From: Desulfosporosinus meridiei DSM 13257
Lineage (GTDB): Bacteria; Bacillota; Desulfitobacteriia; Desulfitobacteriales; Desulfitobacteriaceae
DNA length: 64,000 nucleotides
Direction of reading: 5' to 3'
NCBI RefSeq assembly: GCF_000231385.2
Contig: NC_018515.1
Coordinates: 1,116,001 to 1,180,000, forward strand
Shown: positions 31,016 to 39,689 of the stretch, piece by piece
How the letters are laid out: the number at the start of each line of letters is the position of its first letter
Numbering within the stretch: the first letter of the stretch is position 1
Translations under genes and position numbers: made by a program
Notes under the pieces: generated by a model
Seen by the model: the letters and a program-made list of their open reading frames with translations, nothing else
Told to the model about the DNA's origin: nothing
The model's database searches: none

Positions 31016-31925
31016 CGAATCTATATTTACCAAAAGTGTAAAAGAATTAGCACCGGGATGGTCAGGCCTTCGAATACCGAGGGCTTGCATTTTCGGTCTG
31101 GGTCTCATTGGAGGATCTTGGGCGGGAGCTTTGCATAATGCGGGGTGGGATGTTTCAGCAATCGATTCTGAAAAGGCCAGTATCAAGGAAGCAGTTGAGC
31201 GGGGCTGGCTGCAGGATGGTTGGACATCTGTGCCAGAGTTTTTGGATGTGGATTTGATAGTATTAGCACTTCCGTTACAGATACTGGAGGAAGGGCTTGA
31301 TCAATTGACGGGAAGGATTCCTAAGGGAGCAGTTGTTACGGATGTGGGAAGCCTAAAGAGAGGTATTTGCAGGAAATCAGGAGTTGACAACCAGACGGAT
31401 TTTCCTGAATTCTATTTTATTGGCGGACATCCCATGACCGGTTCCGAACAGTCGGGATTTAGAGTGGCAGATCCTAACCTTTTTCAGGGTTACCCTTACG
31501 TCCTAACACCTGACAAGGATTGTCCGCCTCATGTCTATCAAAAACTAGCCGCTACTTTAAAAGGATTTGGCGCCAAAGTAGTATTTCGGGAACCTCTTGA
31601 ACATGATGTGGAAGTGGCAATGGTTAGTCATATCCCCCATTTGTTAGCCGTAGCCTTAACCTTAGCAACTCAAGATGCTTCCAAAGAAGGTAAAGAGCCT
31701 TTTGCTTTAGCCGGTCGTAGTTTTCGTGATATAACACGCATAGCAGACAGTTCTCCTGAAATGTGGAAAGAAATAATGGTTAAAAATGCTGACGCAATTT
31801 TAGGCGGACTTACTTTATGGGAACAAAGAGTCCGGGAGTTGAAGGAGTCCCTTCTGCAAGGGGATGGAGAGGGGATTGCCGAAGCCTTTCGTAAGGCTCA
31901 CCTGGCGAGGGAAAGTCTTAATTAA
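31005..31925 (+). CDS. tyrA: Prephenate dehydrogenase
   Basis: This 306-residue enzyme oxidises prephenate to 4-hydroxyphenylpyruvate with NAD(P) for tyrosine synthesis. It has a Rossmann motif CIFGLGLIGGSWAG (about residues 28-41), VLALPLQ, TDVGSLKRGI, GGHPMTGSEQSG and HIPHLLAVALTLA. GTG 31005 begins inside the end of aroF with GGGGAAG upstream. No ACT domain is seen at the C-terminus, so feedback control by tyrosine through ACT is not evident. Confidence 0.93.
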   Translation: MLSDESIFTKSVKELAPGWSGLRIPRACIFGLGLIGGSWAGALHNAGWDVSAIDSEKASIKEAVERGWLQDGWTSVPEFLDVDLIVLALPLQILEEGLDQLTGRIPKGAVVTDVGSLKRGICRKSGVDNQTDFPEFYFIGGHPMTGSEQSGFRVADPNLFQGYPYVLTPDKDCPPHVYQKLAATLKGFGAKVVFREPLEHDVEVAMVSHIPHLLAVALTLATQDASKEGKEPFALAGRSFRDITRIADSSPEMWKEIMVKNADAILGGLTLWEQRVRELKESLLQGDGEGIAEAFRKAHLARESLN

Positions 31926-32008
31926 GTAATATCGTATGTGATTGATAAGTTTTTAGGTTATAATAGAGACTACCAATGGTAATTGAATGCGCTGGGAGGT
32001 AATCATTT

Positions 32009-33295
32009 ATGGGAGGCGTGTATATAAAGCCGATCACCAAACTGAGAGGCGAAATCAGAGTTCCTGGCGATAAGTCTATTTCTCATAGGGCAGCACTTTT
32101 TGGCGGGATGGCTCATGGAGAAACACATGTATCAAACTTTTTATTGGGCCAGGACTGTTTAAGTACCCTTCGATGCCTTAAACAATTAGGAGTATCTTGG
32201 GAAAGACAGGGTACTGATGTGTGGATAAGAGGTGAGGGCATTGAGGCATGGAAGGAACCAGACGATGTTCTTGATGCGGGTAATTCCGGAACGACCATGA
32301 GACTGATGCTGGGTGCTCTGGCGGGAAGTCCTTTTACTGTTACCATGAGCGGTGACCACTCTCTGCGATCACGACCTATGCGCAGAGTTACCGACCCTCT
32401 TAAAATGATGGGGGCTCAGATAATGGGGCGCAAGGATGGGAATTTTGCTCCCCTTACAATGCAAGGTGGTCAGTTAGAGGGCCGTGTCTTTAATACCCCT
32501 GTTGCTTCAGCTCAAATAAAATCCGCTATTCTTTTGGCAGGGTTAAGAGCTCACGGAGAAACTAGTGTGCAGGAACCTGCGCTTTCTAGAGATCATACGG
32601 AACGAATGCTCCGAGGGTTCGGAGTTGATGTCCGGAGCCATAAGACCCTTGTGAAGATCCAAGGTGGTGGAAGTCTCAAGAGTCAAGCTGTTTCTGTACC
32701 GGGGGATATTTCATCGGCAGCCTTCTTCTTAGTCTTAGGAAGCTTGGTAGGGCAAGGAGAGATTATTCTGCCCCATGTTGGTGTCAACCCAACTCGTACC
32801 GGAATCTTAGAGGTATTGATGGCCATGGGTGCAGATATTGAATTAATCAATATTCAAGAACTATGCGGTGAACCTAGAGCTACTATACGTGTACGTCCTG
32901 CTAAACTTAAAGGTGTGGAGATAGCCGGAGACATAATTCCTCGTCTGATTGATGAGATCCCTATCCTGGCTGTAGCAGCGAGTTTGGCTGAAGGAGAAAC
33001 CGTTATTCGGGATGCGGCAGAACTGAGAGTTAAAGAAACGGATCGGATAAGTACTGTTGTGCAAGGGTTAAGTGCTCTGGGGGCTAAAGTGGAAGAACTT
33101 CCGGATGGTCTGCGTATCTATGGTCAGACTTCGTTGAACGGAGGACAAGCGAGCAGTTTGGGTGATCATCGCCTGGCTATGGCCTGGGCCATCGCCGGGA
33201 TGCTGTCAAAGGAAGGAGTTAGTGTGGAAGACATGGCCGCGGCTGATGTTTCATACCCTGACTTTTTATCTGTTATAGAGAAAGTAGCTGGATAA
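32009..33295 (+). CDS. aroA: EPSP synthase (3-phosphoshikimate 1-carboxyvinyltransferase)
   Basis: This 428-residue enzyme of the shikimate pathway has the motifs PGDKSISHRAALFG, DAGNSGTTMRLMLGAL, SGDHSLRSRPMRR, SAQIKSAILLAGL, VPGDISSAAFFLV and the C-terminal DHRLAMAWAIAG. The position equivalent to the conserved 90s loop Gly is present (GNSGTTMR). GGGAGG precedes ATG 32009. A TATAAT at 31959 in the 83-base gap after tyrA hints at an internal promoter, without a good -35. Confidence 0.96.
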   Translation: MGGVYIKPITKLRGEIRVPGDKSISHRAALFGGMAHGETHVSNFLLGQDCLSTLRCLKQLGVSWERQGTDVWIRGEGIEAWKEPDDVLDAGNSGTTMRLMLGALAGSPFTVTMSGDHSLRSRPMRRVTDPLKMMGAQIMGRKDGNFAPLTMQGGQLEGRVFNTPVASAQIKSAILLAGLRAHGETSVQEPALSRDHTERMLRGFGVDVRSHKTLVKIQGGGSLKSQAVSVPGDISSAAFFLVLGSLVGQGEIILPHVGVNPTRTGILEVLMAMGADIELINIQELCGEPRATIRVRPAKLKGVEIAGDIIPRLIDEIPILAVAASLAEGETVIRDAAELRVKETDRISTVVQGLSALGAKVEELPDGLRIYGQTSLNGGQASSLGDHRLAMAWAIAGMLSKEGVSVEDMAAADVSYPDFLSVIEKVAG

Positions 33296-33299
33296 CTCA

Positions 33300-34049
33300 A
33301 TGTCTTACAAAGGTGATAAATCTAATAAAGCTATTGAAAAGGGATTTGCCTACGGATTGAGGCAATCATTGACCATTGCAATTGGATATGCACCAGTGGC
33401 TATAACCTTTGGTATACTTGCAACTCAGTTCGGATTAACCTTTTGGGAAGCCGGATTTATGTCGCTCTTTGTGTATGCCGGGGCTTCTCAGTTTATTGCA
33501 ATTGAAATGATCCATCAAGGAGCAACCCCTTTAATGATTGGGGTTACAACCCTTATTGTAAATATTCGACATTTTATCATGAGCTTGTCGGTTGTTCCTT
33601 ACTTCCCGGAGAGATCACTTCCTTGGTCACTGGGTTTGGCTCAAGGGCTTACCGACGAAACCTTTGTGCTTAATACAAAGGTTTTGCAGAATGTTGAAGG
33701 GGAAGAAAATCGTCGTAGAGTTATGGCAGGAATTAACCTAGGAGCTTATTCTACTTGGGTAAGCTTTACAATCCTAGGGGGATTAATTGGCAAATGGCTC
33801 CCGATTCAGTTCTCGGGTTTTCAATTTGCTCTCTTAGCTTTGTTCATCATCCTAACAACATCCTCTCTGTCTAAGAAGAATTATATGACGTATATCTCAG
33901 CTGCCGTTCTGGCAGTTTTCTTAAAGGTACTGATTCCCGGGAAAATTTACTTAATTATTAGTGTGGTTGTTGCCGCAGGCATCGGGGCATGGTGGCGTGG
34001 GAAGAGAGTGTCTGAGAGTGTCGGCTATGACAGCCAAGAGAGTATTTAA
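33300..34049 (+). CDS. azlC: AzlC-family amino acid exporter, large subunit
   Basis: This 249-residue membrane protein of the AzlC family has GYAPVAITFGILA, FVYAGASQFIAIEMI and NIRHFIMSLSVVPYFPE, the family hallmarks. AzlCD pairs export branched-chain or other amino acids. It begins four bases after aroA, so it is expected to be in the aromatic transcript; whether it exports aromatic amino acids here is open. Confidence 0.92.
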   Translation: MSYKGDKSNKAIEKGFAYGLRQSLTIAIGYAPVAITFGILATQFGLTFWEAGFMSLFVYAGASQFIAIEMIHQGATPLMIGVTTLIVNIRHFIMSLSVVPYFPERSLPWSLGLAQGLTDETFVLNTKVLQNVEGEENRRRVMAGINLGAYSTWVSFTILGGLIGKWLPIQFSGFQFALLALFIILTTSSLSKKNYMTYISAAVLAVFLKVLIPGKIYLIISVVVAAGIGAWWRGKRVSESVGYDSQESI

Positions 34050-34078
34050 GAGGTTTAGAATGAGAAGGGAAGAGATTC

Positions 34079-34399
34079 ATGTCAATCCAATTGCTTGAAA
34101 CCGTTTTATTAATGACAATTGTTACATATGGTTCGCGGGTACTGCCTTTTCTATTGTTTAAAGGAAAGAATGTTAAGGGGTTTGCTCGAGATTTTATCGA
34201 ACTTGTCCCCATTGCCTTACTTGCTGCCTTGGTTGTTCCTGAGCTAGTAACACCGAGTGGAACAATTGTTATTGTAAATAACCCCTTTCTCTGGGCGGGA
34301 ATTTTGACATTTCTCTTTTCAAAATTCGTACCGAATTTATTTTTAGGAATCCTCTTTGGGATGAGTGTGTTCTGGGGGTTGGATAAATTACTCGTGTAA
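34079..34399 (+). CDS. azlD: AzlD-family amino acid exporter, small subunit
   Basis: This 106-residue, four-helix membrane protein of the AzlD family has VTYGSRVLPFLLF and ELVPIALLAALVVPELVTP. It forms the transporter with AzlC, encoded 29 bases upstream. AAGGGAAG precedes ATG 34079. A strong bidirectional terminator follows. Confidence 0.91.
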   Translation: MSIQLLETVLLMTIVTYGSRVLPFLLFKGKNVKGFARDFIELVPIALLAALVVPELVTPSGTIVIVNNPFLWAGILTFLFSKFVPNLFLGILFGMSVFWGLDKLLV

Positions 34400-34433
34400 G
34401 AATAGCCGCGACTTAATTAAAAAATTCTTCTCA

Positions 34434-34476
34434 AAAATAATAACCGTGCAGACCTTTACTGCACGGTTATTATTTT
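34434..34476. terminator. Bidirectional terminator between azlD and cls
   Basis: A perfect 18-bp stem (34434-34451 with 34459-34476, core AACCGTGCAG) with a seven-base loop and A/T flanks on both sides; it serves two convergent genes. Confidence 0.9.
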
Positions 34477-34477
34477 A

Positions 34478-36013
34478 TTACATAAGCGGGGCGAAAACAC
34501 GCAGAACAGAACGACCTAGACGCTTGTACCATTTGACAGCCCGACAGTCCGCCAATGTGACAGGTTTACATCGTTCTACGGTCGAAAGAAAATCCTTAGT
34601 TACTTCCAAAACGCTTTGTGTTTGGTAAAGCCAGACCCCGCATTCGAAATGTAAGAATAGACTGCGGTAATCTAAATTAATTGTTCCGACAACAGCCAGC
34701 TTGTCATCAATCACCAGGGATTTAGCATGCATGAAGCCTGGGGTGTACTCATAGATCTTTACGCCGTTTTCCACAAGGGCATCATAGTTTGCGCGGGTCA
34801 CAGCATGAACGTACCATTTATCCCAGATGTGAGGGGTTATGATTCGAACATCTACATTTCGCTTAGCTGCAGAGCAAAGGGCAGTAAGCATCACATTGTC
34901 GAGAATGAGATAAGGGGAATAGATATAGACATATTGCTCAGCTGTGTTGATGAGATTCAAATAAATGGTTTCTCCTAACGACTCGTCGTCTAATGGAGTG
35001 TCGCCAAAAGGCTGAACATAGCCATCCGAGAAGAATTTCTTTATATCCTTGGTCATAGGTTTGAAGTGTTCATAGTCTTCATCTGTATTTCGCTGATGAC
35101 TCCATAGCGACAGAAACATTACAGTAAAGCTCCAAACAGCATCTCCTTGAAGAAGGACAGCTGAATCTTTCCAGTGTCCATATTTATTATAAGCGTTGAT
35201 ATACTCATCTGCGAGATTGATACCGCCTGTAAAGGCAGTATAACCGTCGATGACTGCAATTTTTCGGTGATCACGATTGTTCATTCGAGTCGATAGAACT
35301 GGGATAAAGGGGTTAAAAGCACAGCACTTGATTCCCATTCGTTCAAGTTGTTTATGATAGCCATATGGTAACGTAAAAAGACATCCGACATCATCATAAA
35401 TGACACGAACATCCACTCCTTGACTTACCTTTTCGATTAGAATATCCAGTACGGAATTCCAGAAGGTTCCTTCTTCAATGATGAAGTATTCCAGAAAAAT
35501 ATATTTTTCCGCCTTGGTTAGTTCCTCTAGTAAGCGTGCATACATTCGCTCTCCAGGTGTAAGATACTCAGAAGTCGTGTTTTGATAGACCGGACAGAAG
35601 GAATAGTTTTCTATATAGTATGACTGATTGGCTGCACTTAAGCTTTTGGCTTTGATTTCCTGGCTAAGCATCTCGTTATGACCAAGTAATTTGATCATCT
35701 TCTCCTGAATCGCCTTCATTTTTCTTCTTGAACGCTTACTTAATTTCTTACCGCCAAATAACAGATAAAAAAGTCCACCAAAGATGGGAAAGAGCATAAT
35801 TGGAACAATCCAGGCAATCTTATAGGCGGGATTTACCTTGCCGCTTAATATCCTTAGCAGGGCTACTACACTAAGTAATGTACAAATTGCATAAAAATAA
35901 ACAAAGAAGTTACTGAATTTCCAAATGACAAGGACTAAAGCAAATACTTGGATAAGAATAGGTATGCCGACTAAAAAGATCCTGTTAAGTAGAAGCTTCA
36001 ATATCCTTTTCAT
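34478..36013 (-). CDS. cls: Cardiolipin synthase
   Basis: This 511-residue membrane phospholipase D-superfamily enzyme has two N-terminal transmembrane helices (PLDc_N, ends with VPIMLFPIFGGLFYLLFGG) and two catalytic HKD motifs: NRDHRKIAVIDGYTAFTGGIN and MHAKSLVIDDKLAVVGTINLDYRS. It joins two phosphatidylglycerols to cardiolipin. ATG 36013 has GAGG five bases before it; the GTG two codons upstream overlaps that site. Confidence 0.94.
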   Translation of the reverse strand: MKRILKLLLNRIFLVGIPILIQVFALVLVIWKFSNFFVYFYAICTLLSVVALLRILSGKVNPAYKIAWIVPIMLFPIFGGLFYLLFGGKKLSKRSRRKMKAIQEKMIKLLGHNEMLSQEIKAKSLSAANQSYYIENYSFCPVYQNTTSEYLTPGERMYARLLEELTKAEKYIFLEYFIIEEGTFWNSVLDILIEKVSQGVDVRVIYDDVGCLFTLPYGYHKQLERMGIKCCAFNPFIPVLSTRMNNRDHRKIAVIDGYTAFTGGINLADEYINAYNKYGHWKDSAVLLQGDAVWSFTVMFLSLWSHQRNTDEDYEHFKPMTKDIKKFFSDGYVQPFGDTPLDDESLGETIYLNLINTAEQYVYIYSPYLILDNVMLTALCSAAKRNVDVRIITPHIWDKWYVHAVTRANYDALVENGVKIYEYTPGFMHAKSLVIDDKLAVVGTINLDYRSLFLHFECGVWLYQTQSVLEVTKDFLSTVERCKPVTLADCRAVKWYKRLGRSVLRVFAPLM

Positions 36014-36047
36014 ACACACCTCTATATTATAGAACTTAGGTTATATA

Positions 36048-36257
36048 TTGACTAAATAAAGTATACTCAATAATATATAGTGAGTAAATATATTCTTACG
36101 TATTGTGCGGAGCTCAAACATAAATGGATCTTCCGGCCTATCATACCATCAAGTTGGGTGGAGTTGCTGTCTCAGGTGATTAGTTGCTCACTGAAATGTA
36201 TATAAGATTTAGTTGTTATTAATTTGAAACTCCGAGAATACTCTCGGAGTTTCATTT
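36048..36257 (+). ncRNA. Possible short transcript with promoter and terminator, no clear gene
   Basis: TTGACT (36048-36053), 17-base spacer and TAATAT (36071-36076) form a fair sigma-A promoter. A terminator hairpin ends near 36257. The predicted RNA of about 175 bases holds one 19-codon frame (36124-36183, MDLPAYHTIKLGGVAVSGD) with GGAG eleven bases upstream. It could be a small RNA, a short peptide gene or a chance arrangement. This is all I see in the 309-base gap 36014-36322. Confidence 0.3.
36225..36257 (+). terminator. Orphan intrinsic terminator
   Basis: Stem TGAAACTCCGAGA / TCTCGGAGTTTCA (36225-36237, 36242-36254), loop ATAC, TTT tail. No annotated gene precedes it on the + strand within 1.8 kb; on the - strand it could end the 63-residue gene at 36323. 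Confidence 0.7.
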
Positions 36258-36322
36258 AGGTAATCTAGCATAGGTGCTATAATAGATTTAAGTTAGAAAG
36301 ACTTATGAGGAAACAAGTTGAT

Positions 36323-36514
36323 CTATTGGGGGTAACTATTAGTAGGCGTGGAATCACTCATTATTTCCATTTCCTCGTCATCTTCATAGCAACCGCACCC
36401 TCGCGAAACTATGGTTAAACCATACCTCTCTGATTTACGTCCCAGAATGAAAGCTAAAATAAGACTAACAAAAAATAACATTCCATGGGTATGATAGTGT
36501 TTTTGATGAAACAT
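36323..36514 (-). CDS. Small membrane protein of unknown function
   Basis: A 63-residue protein with a His-rich start (MFHQKHYHTHG), one transmembrane helix (LFFVSLILAFILG), and a tail with RGCGCYEDDEEMEI. AAAGGAGGGAT lies six bases before ATG 36514, so translation is likely. The hairpin at 36225 may terminate it. No family is recognised. Confidence 0.65.
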   Translation of the reverse strand: MFHQKHYHTHGMLFFVSLILAFILGRKSERYGLTIVSRGCGCYEDDEEMEIMSDSTPTNSYPQ

Positions 36515-36605
36515 TTGTTATCCCTCCTTTAGTTTTAGAATAGCCGCAATAGCTTAGATTCATCCCGGAAATTTAAGGAAATAATATTCTGATTTGGAGG
36601 TTTAT

Positions 36606-37259
36606 ATGCGCTACGATATTCTGCTCTGGGATTTAGATGGAACTTTAACAGATTCGAAAGAAGGGATTACCCGCTCGGTTCAATACGCGTTAAGTCAGTT
36701 AGGTTATCCCATACCTAAAGCAGATGATCTCGAATGGGTCATTGGGCCGTCGTTAAAAGAGAGTTTTAAAATACTACTAGAAACTCAAAATGATGCACTG
36801 TTAAATGAAGCAGTGTTGACCTATAGAAGGCGTTTTCAAGAAATAGGACTCTACGAAAATGAAGTTTACTCTGGAATCCCAGAGTTATTGTTGCAGTTAA
36901 GAGAAAAGGGGTGTAAACATTTTTTAGCAACATCCAAACCAAGAATTTTTGCAGAAAAAATTCTTCAACATTTTTTACTAGCAGAGTACTTTGATGTTAT
37001 CATGGGAAGTGAGTTAAACGGTCAGTTGGCGGAAAAGGAGACAGTCATTAAAGAAGTTCTGAAAAAAGCTCCTAAGGCTTCACTGTCAAAAGCAGTAATG
37101 ATCGGTGATCGGAAATATGATGTTTATGGTGCTCGGGAAAACAAAATTGATGTGATAGCTGTTGGATATGGGTATGGGACTGCTGAGGAATTACAAGTAG
37201 CAAAGCCTGACTTTTTTGCGCCAAATGTTGAGAGTTTAGGAAAGCTGCTTTTAAGTTAA
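36606..37259 (+). CDS. HAD-superfamily hydrolase, phosphoglycolate phosphatase-like
   Basis: This 217-residue haloacid-dehalogenase-type phosphatase has motif I LLWDLDGTLTDS (Asp nucleophile pair), a helical cap domain, motif II TSKP, and motif III/IV MIGDRKYDVYGARE. It is of the Gph/PpaX subclass; the substrate may be phosphoglycolate, pyrophosphate or a nucleotide. GGAGG lies six bases before ATG 36606, which is preferred over TTG 36594. It overlaps the convergent gene by four bases. Confidence 0.9.
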   Translation: MRYDILLWDLDGTLTDSKEGITRSVQYALSQLGYPIPKADDLEWVIGPSLKESFKILLETQNDALLNEAVLTYRRRFQEIGLYENEVYSGIPELLLQLREKGCKHFLATSKPRIFAEKILQHFLLAEYFDVIMGSELNGQLAEKETVIKEVLKKAPKASLSKAVMIGDRKYDVYGARENKIDVIAVGYGYGTAEELQVAKPDFFAPNVESLGKLLLS

Positions 37260-37498
37260 TCCATGGTCTGCGGATACCGGACGGCGGCATCTAGGTAGAC
37301 GTAGTTTTCATCTCTTTCTTGACGAACCATTCCTACGATACCGTTGTCCTTAGCTTCTTCCAAGTATTTATGAACTACAAATTGATAGGCCCGCTCATCC
37401 CAAGGATCCAGAAAATCTGTGACTGTATTGAAATAGGTTTCAATGGGAATTTTAAGATGATGATGATAAACTTGTAGGGTTATCTCTGATGACTCCAT
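37256..37498 (-). CDS. Hypothetical 80-residue protein
   Basis: A small soluble acidic protein (MESSEITLQVYHHHLKIPIE) with no recognised family. AAGGAGGAA precedes the reverse-strand ATG at 37498, which supports translation. It overlaps the HAD gene end by four bases and is divergent from the CPBP gene. Confidence 0.7.
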   Translation of the reverse strand: MESSEITLQVYHHHLKIPIETYFNTVTDFLDPWDERAYQFVVHKYLEEAKDNGIVGMVRQERDENYVYLDAAVRYPQTMD

Positions 37499-37589
37499 AA
37501 AAATTCCTCCTTTAGGGTTTAGTCTAGGAAAAAATTAATTGAATTATGTGCTCCGACGTTTTGCCCGCTAAGAAGAAGGAGAGTGAGTA

Positions 37590-38315
37590 ATGGACAATAA
37601 TGGACTAAATCTAACAGATGGTGAAAGTCCACGTTGCGACCGAAAATTAAATTGGGTCGACTTAGCCTTGGTATTAGGTGGAGTTATAGGTATTTATGTC
37701 GGCTTAGCTTTTGGAACGTTTTGGTTGATGGATCTTTGGCCCCACGAACGGGTTTTGATGTATTTGAATGCTTTTTTGACACAGTTATCTTTCGCCCTGT
37801 TAATCTATTTTCTAAAACGTGTCAGGCGCTGGACGTGGGCTGATTTTGGCTGGAGGGATGTACCTTTACGAGTGATCTTTTCCAAGGTTTTGGTATTATA
37901 CGCTTTAACTTGGGTGGTTAATATTTGTTACGCTATTGCACTTTTTAATTATGGGTTTACACCTCCCGAGACGGATGTATACTCCAAACTTTTAGGAGAT
38001 GTTACAGGGTATACATTGATTCTTAATTTGCTGTTGGCAGGCATTTTAGCCCCCCTTGTAGAAGAAACCCTGTTTAGAGGAGTTATCTTTGGAGGTCTGC
38101 AAGCCTACTTTGGAAAATGGACAGCAGCAGTCATAAGTGCGATTATTTTCTCCGCCCTTCACTTCCAGGCCTATGGATTTTTCCCACGCTTTGTTTTAGG
38201 AATGGTGCTTGTTTATCTTTATGATCGCTATAAGTCCCTTTATCCTTCCGTTGGGCTGCATGCTTTGAATAATATAGTTGCTACACTTATCGCGGCTAAA
38301 ATAATGATTGAGTAA
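37590..38315 (+). CDS. CPBP-family (CAAX/Abi) intramembrane metalloprotease
   Basis: A 241-residue protein with about seven transmembrane helices and the three CPBP motifs: [13 protein letters not shown] (catalytic Glu pair and Arg), [10 protein letters not shown] (His) and [10 protein letters not shown] (His/Asn). Family members process prenylated or other membrane proteins; the target here is unknown. AAGGAGAG precedes ATG 37590. It lies 11 bases before cmk and may share its transcript. Confidence 0.88.
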   Translation: MDNNGLNLTDGESPRCDRKLNWVDLALVLGGVIGIYVGLAFGTFWLMDLWPHERVLMYLNAFLTQLSFALLIYFLKRVRRWTWADFGWRDVPLRVIFSKVLVLYALTWVVNICYAIALFNYGFTPPETDVYSKLLGDVTGYTLILNLLLAGILAPLVEETLFRGVIFGGLQAYFGKWTAAVISAIIFSALHFQAYGFFPRFVLGMVLVYLYDRYKSLYPSVGLHALNNIVATLIAAKIMIE

Positions 38316-38326
38316 AAGGAGCAAAT

Positions 38327-39007
38327 ATGATGATAAAAAGGCAACAGCACGCCTTACAGATTGCCCTTGATGGCCCTGCAGGTGCAGGGAAAAGTACAGT
38401 TGCCAAGATTGTAGCTGAGAAATTAAAGCTTTTTTATGTTGATACCGGGGCAATGTACCGAGCAATTGCTTATAAAGTGCTTGAAATAAATGCACCAATC
38501 GACGATGAAACCAGAGTTAGTCAGATTGCTAAAGAGACTGAGGTTGTCCTAGATCATTCGGATAAGAGGATTGTTTGGTGTGATGGAGAAGAGGTTACTG
38601 AGGAAATTCGTTCTCCTGAGGTATCCCGTGCTGTTTCCGTGGTGGCCTCCTACCCTGGAGTCAGAGAACGTTTAGTCGAGCTTCAGCGCCTAGAGGCAAA
38701 CCGGGGCGGAGTGGTTATGGATGGTCGGGATATTGGTACTTATGTTTTGCCGGAAGCAGATTTTAAATTCTTTTTGACGGCTACACCTGAGGAGCGAGCA
38801 AGGCGTCGGTGGTTAGAACTTGCGAAAATAGGTAAAGAAGTGCCCTTACAAGAGGTTACTCAAGACATGGTTGAACGCGATCGTCTTGATACAGAGCGCC
38901 AGGTCTCTCCACTGAAGCCTGCTGAAGATGCAATTATTCTGGATACAACAGGAATTGGTATTGACGAGCTTGTAACTAAGATTCTGACGCTGGTGCAGGG
39001 AGGTTAA
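38327..39007 (+). CDS. cmk: Cytidylate kinase
   Basis: This 226-residue nucleoside monophosphate kinase phosphorylates CMP/dCMP. It has the P-loop [14 protein letters not shown] (about residues 14-27), [24 protein letters not shown] and [22 protein letters not shown]. Two adjacent ATGs (38327, 38330) are possible; AAAGGAG lies about eight bases upstream. It begins the cmk-plsC-ispH/rpsA block that is conserved in clostridia. Confidence 0.95.
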   Translation: MMIKRQQHALQIALDGPAGAGKSTVAKIVAEKLKLFYVDTGAMYRAIAYKVLEINAPIDDETRVSQIAKETEVVLDHSDKRIVWCDGEEVTEEIRSPEVSRAVSVVASYPGVRERLVELQRLEANRGGVVMDGRDIGTYVLPEADFKFFLTATPEERARRRWLELAKIGKEVPLQEVTQDMVERDRLDTERQVSPLKPAEDAIILDTTGIGIDELVTKILTLVQGG

Positions 39008-39010
39008 GCA

Positions 39011-39607
39011 ATGACGTTTTATAGTTTTGCTAAGGGAATCTTTCGTCTGCAATTTCGGCTAATGGGATGGAAAGTGCAAGGGGTAGAGAACATGCCTTGT
39101 GAAGGTCCGGTTATTTTAGCGATTAACCATGTTAGTATGTGGGATCCTGTTGTAGCAGCTTGTAGTGTTCCTCGTCATGTCTCTTTTATGGCGAAAGAAG
39201 AGTTGTTTTCCTTACCGATTTTGGGAAAGATTTTCTCAAGACTTGGTGCTTTTCCAGTTAAACGTGGGCATGGAGATATGAATGCAATTAGACAATCTTT
39301 GGCAATCTTAAAAGGCGGAGGGGTTTTAGGGCTTTTTCCCGAAGGAACTAGATCGAAGACTGGAGAAATTCAAAAGGGTATGCCTGGAATGGTTCTTCTA
39401 ATGGAAAAAAGCCAAGCCTCGGTTGTTCCCGTAAAGGTAAGAGGGACAAAACACATGTTTACTAAAGGTTGGGGGAAAATTACTATCGTGCTTGGTCAGC
39501 CTCTGACCGCACAGATGCTTAAAGTTCCGGAAGGTGTCGAAAACCGTCGTGAATGGATTGCTGATCGTATAATGCAGGCGATGATTGAGCTTCCGGAAGC
39601 AAAGTAA
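39011..39607 (+). CDS. plsC: 1-acyl-glycerol-3-phosphate acyltransferase
   Basis: This 198-residue enzyme makes phosphatidic acid at the membrane. It has the acyltransferase motifs NHVSMWDP (block I), GAFPVKRG (block II) and LFPEGTRSKTG (block III). It starts three bases after cmk. Confidence 0.93.
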   Translation: MTFYSFAKGIFRLQFRLMGWKVQGVENMPCEGPVILAINHVSMWDPVVAACSVPRHVSFMAKEELFSLPILGKIFSRLGAFPVKRGHGDMNAIRQSLAILKGGGVLGLFPEGTRSKTGEIQKGMPGMVLLMEKSQASVVPVKVRGTKHMFTKGWGKITIVLGQPLTAQMLKVPEGVENRREWIADRIMQAMIELPEAK

Positions 39608-39689
39608 AATGTTTCTCTATTAAATTGGCAGGATTTTTAGAACAGTATAGAGAATTAGTTCTTTACAATTTTTAGGGGGGTTCTAAATT

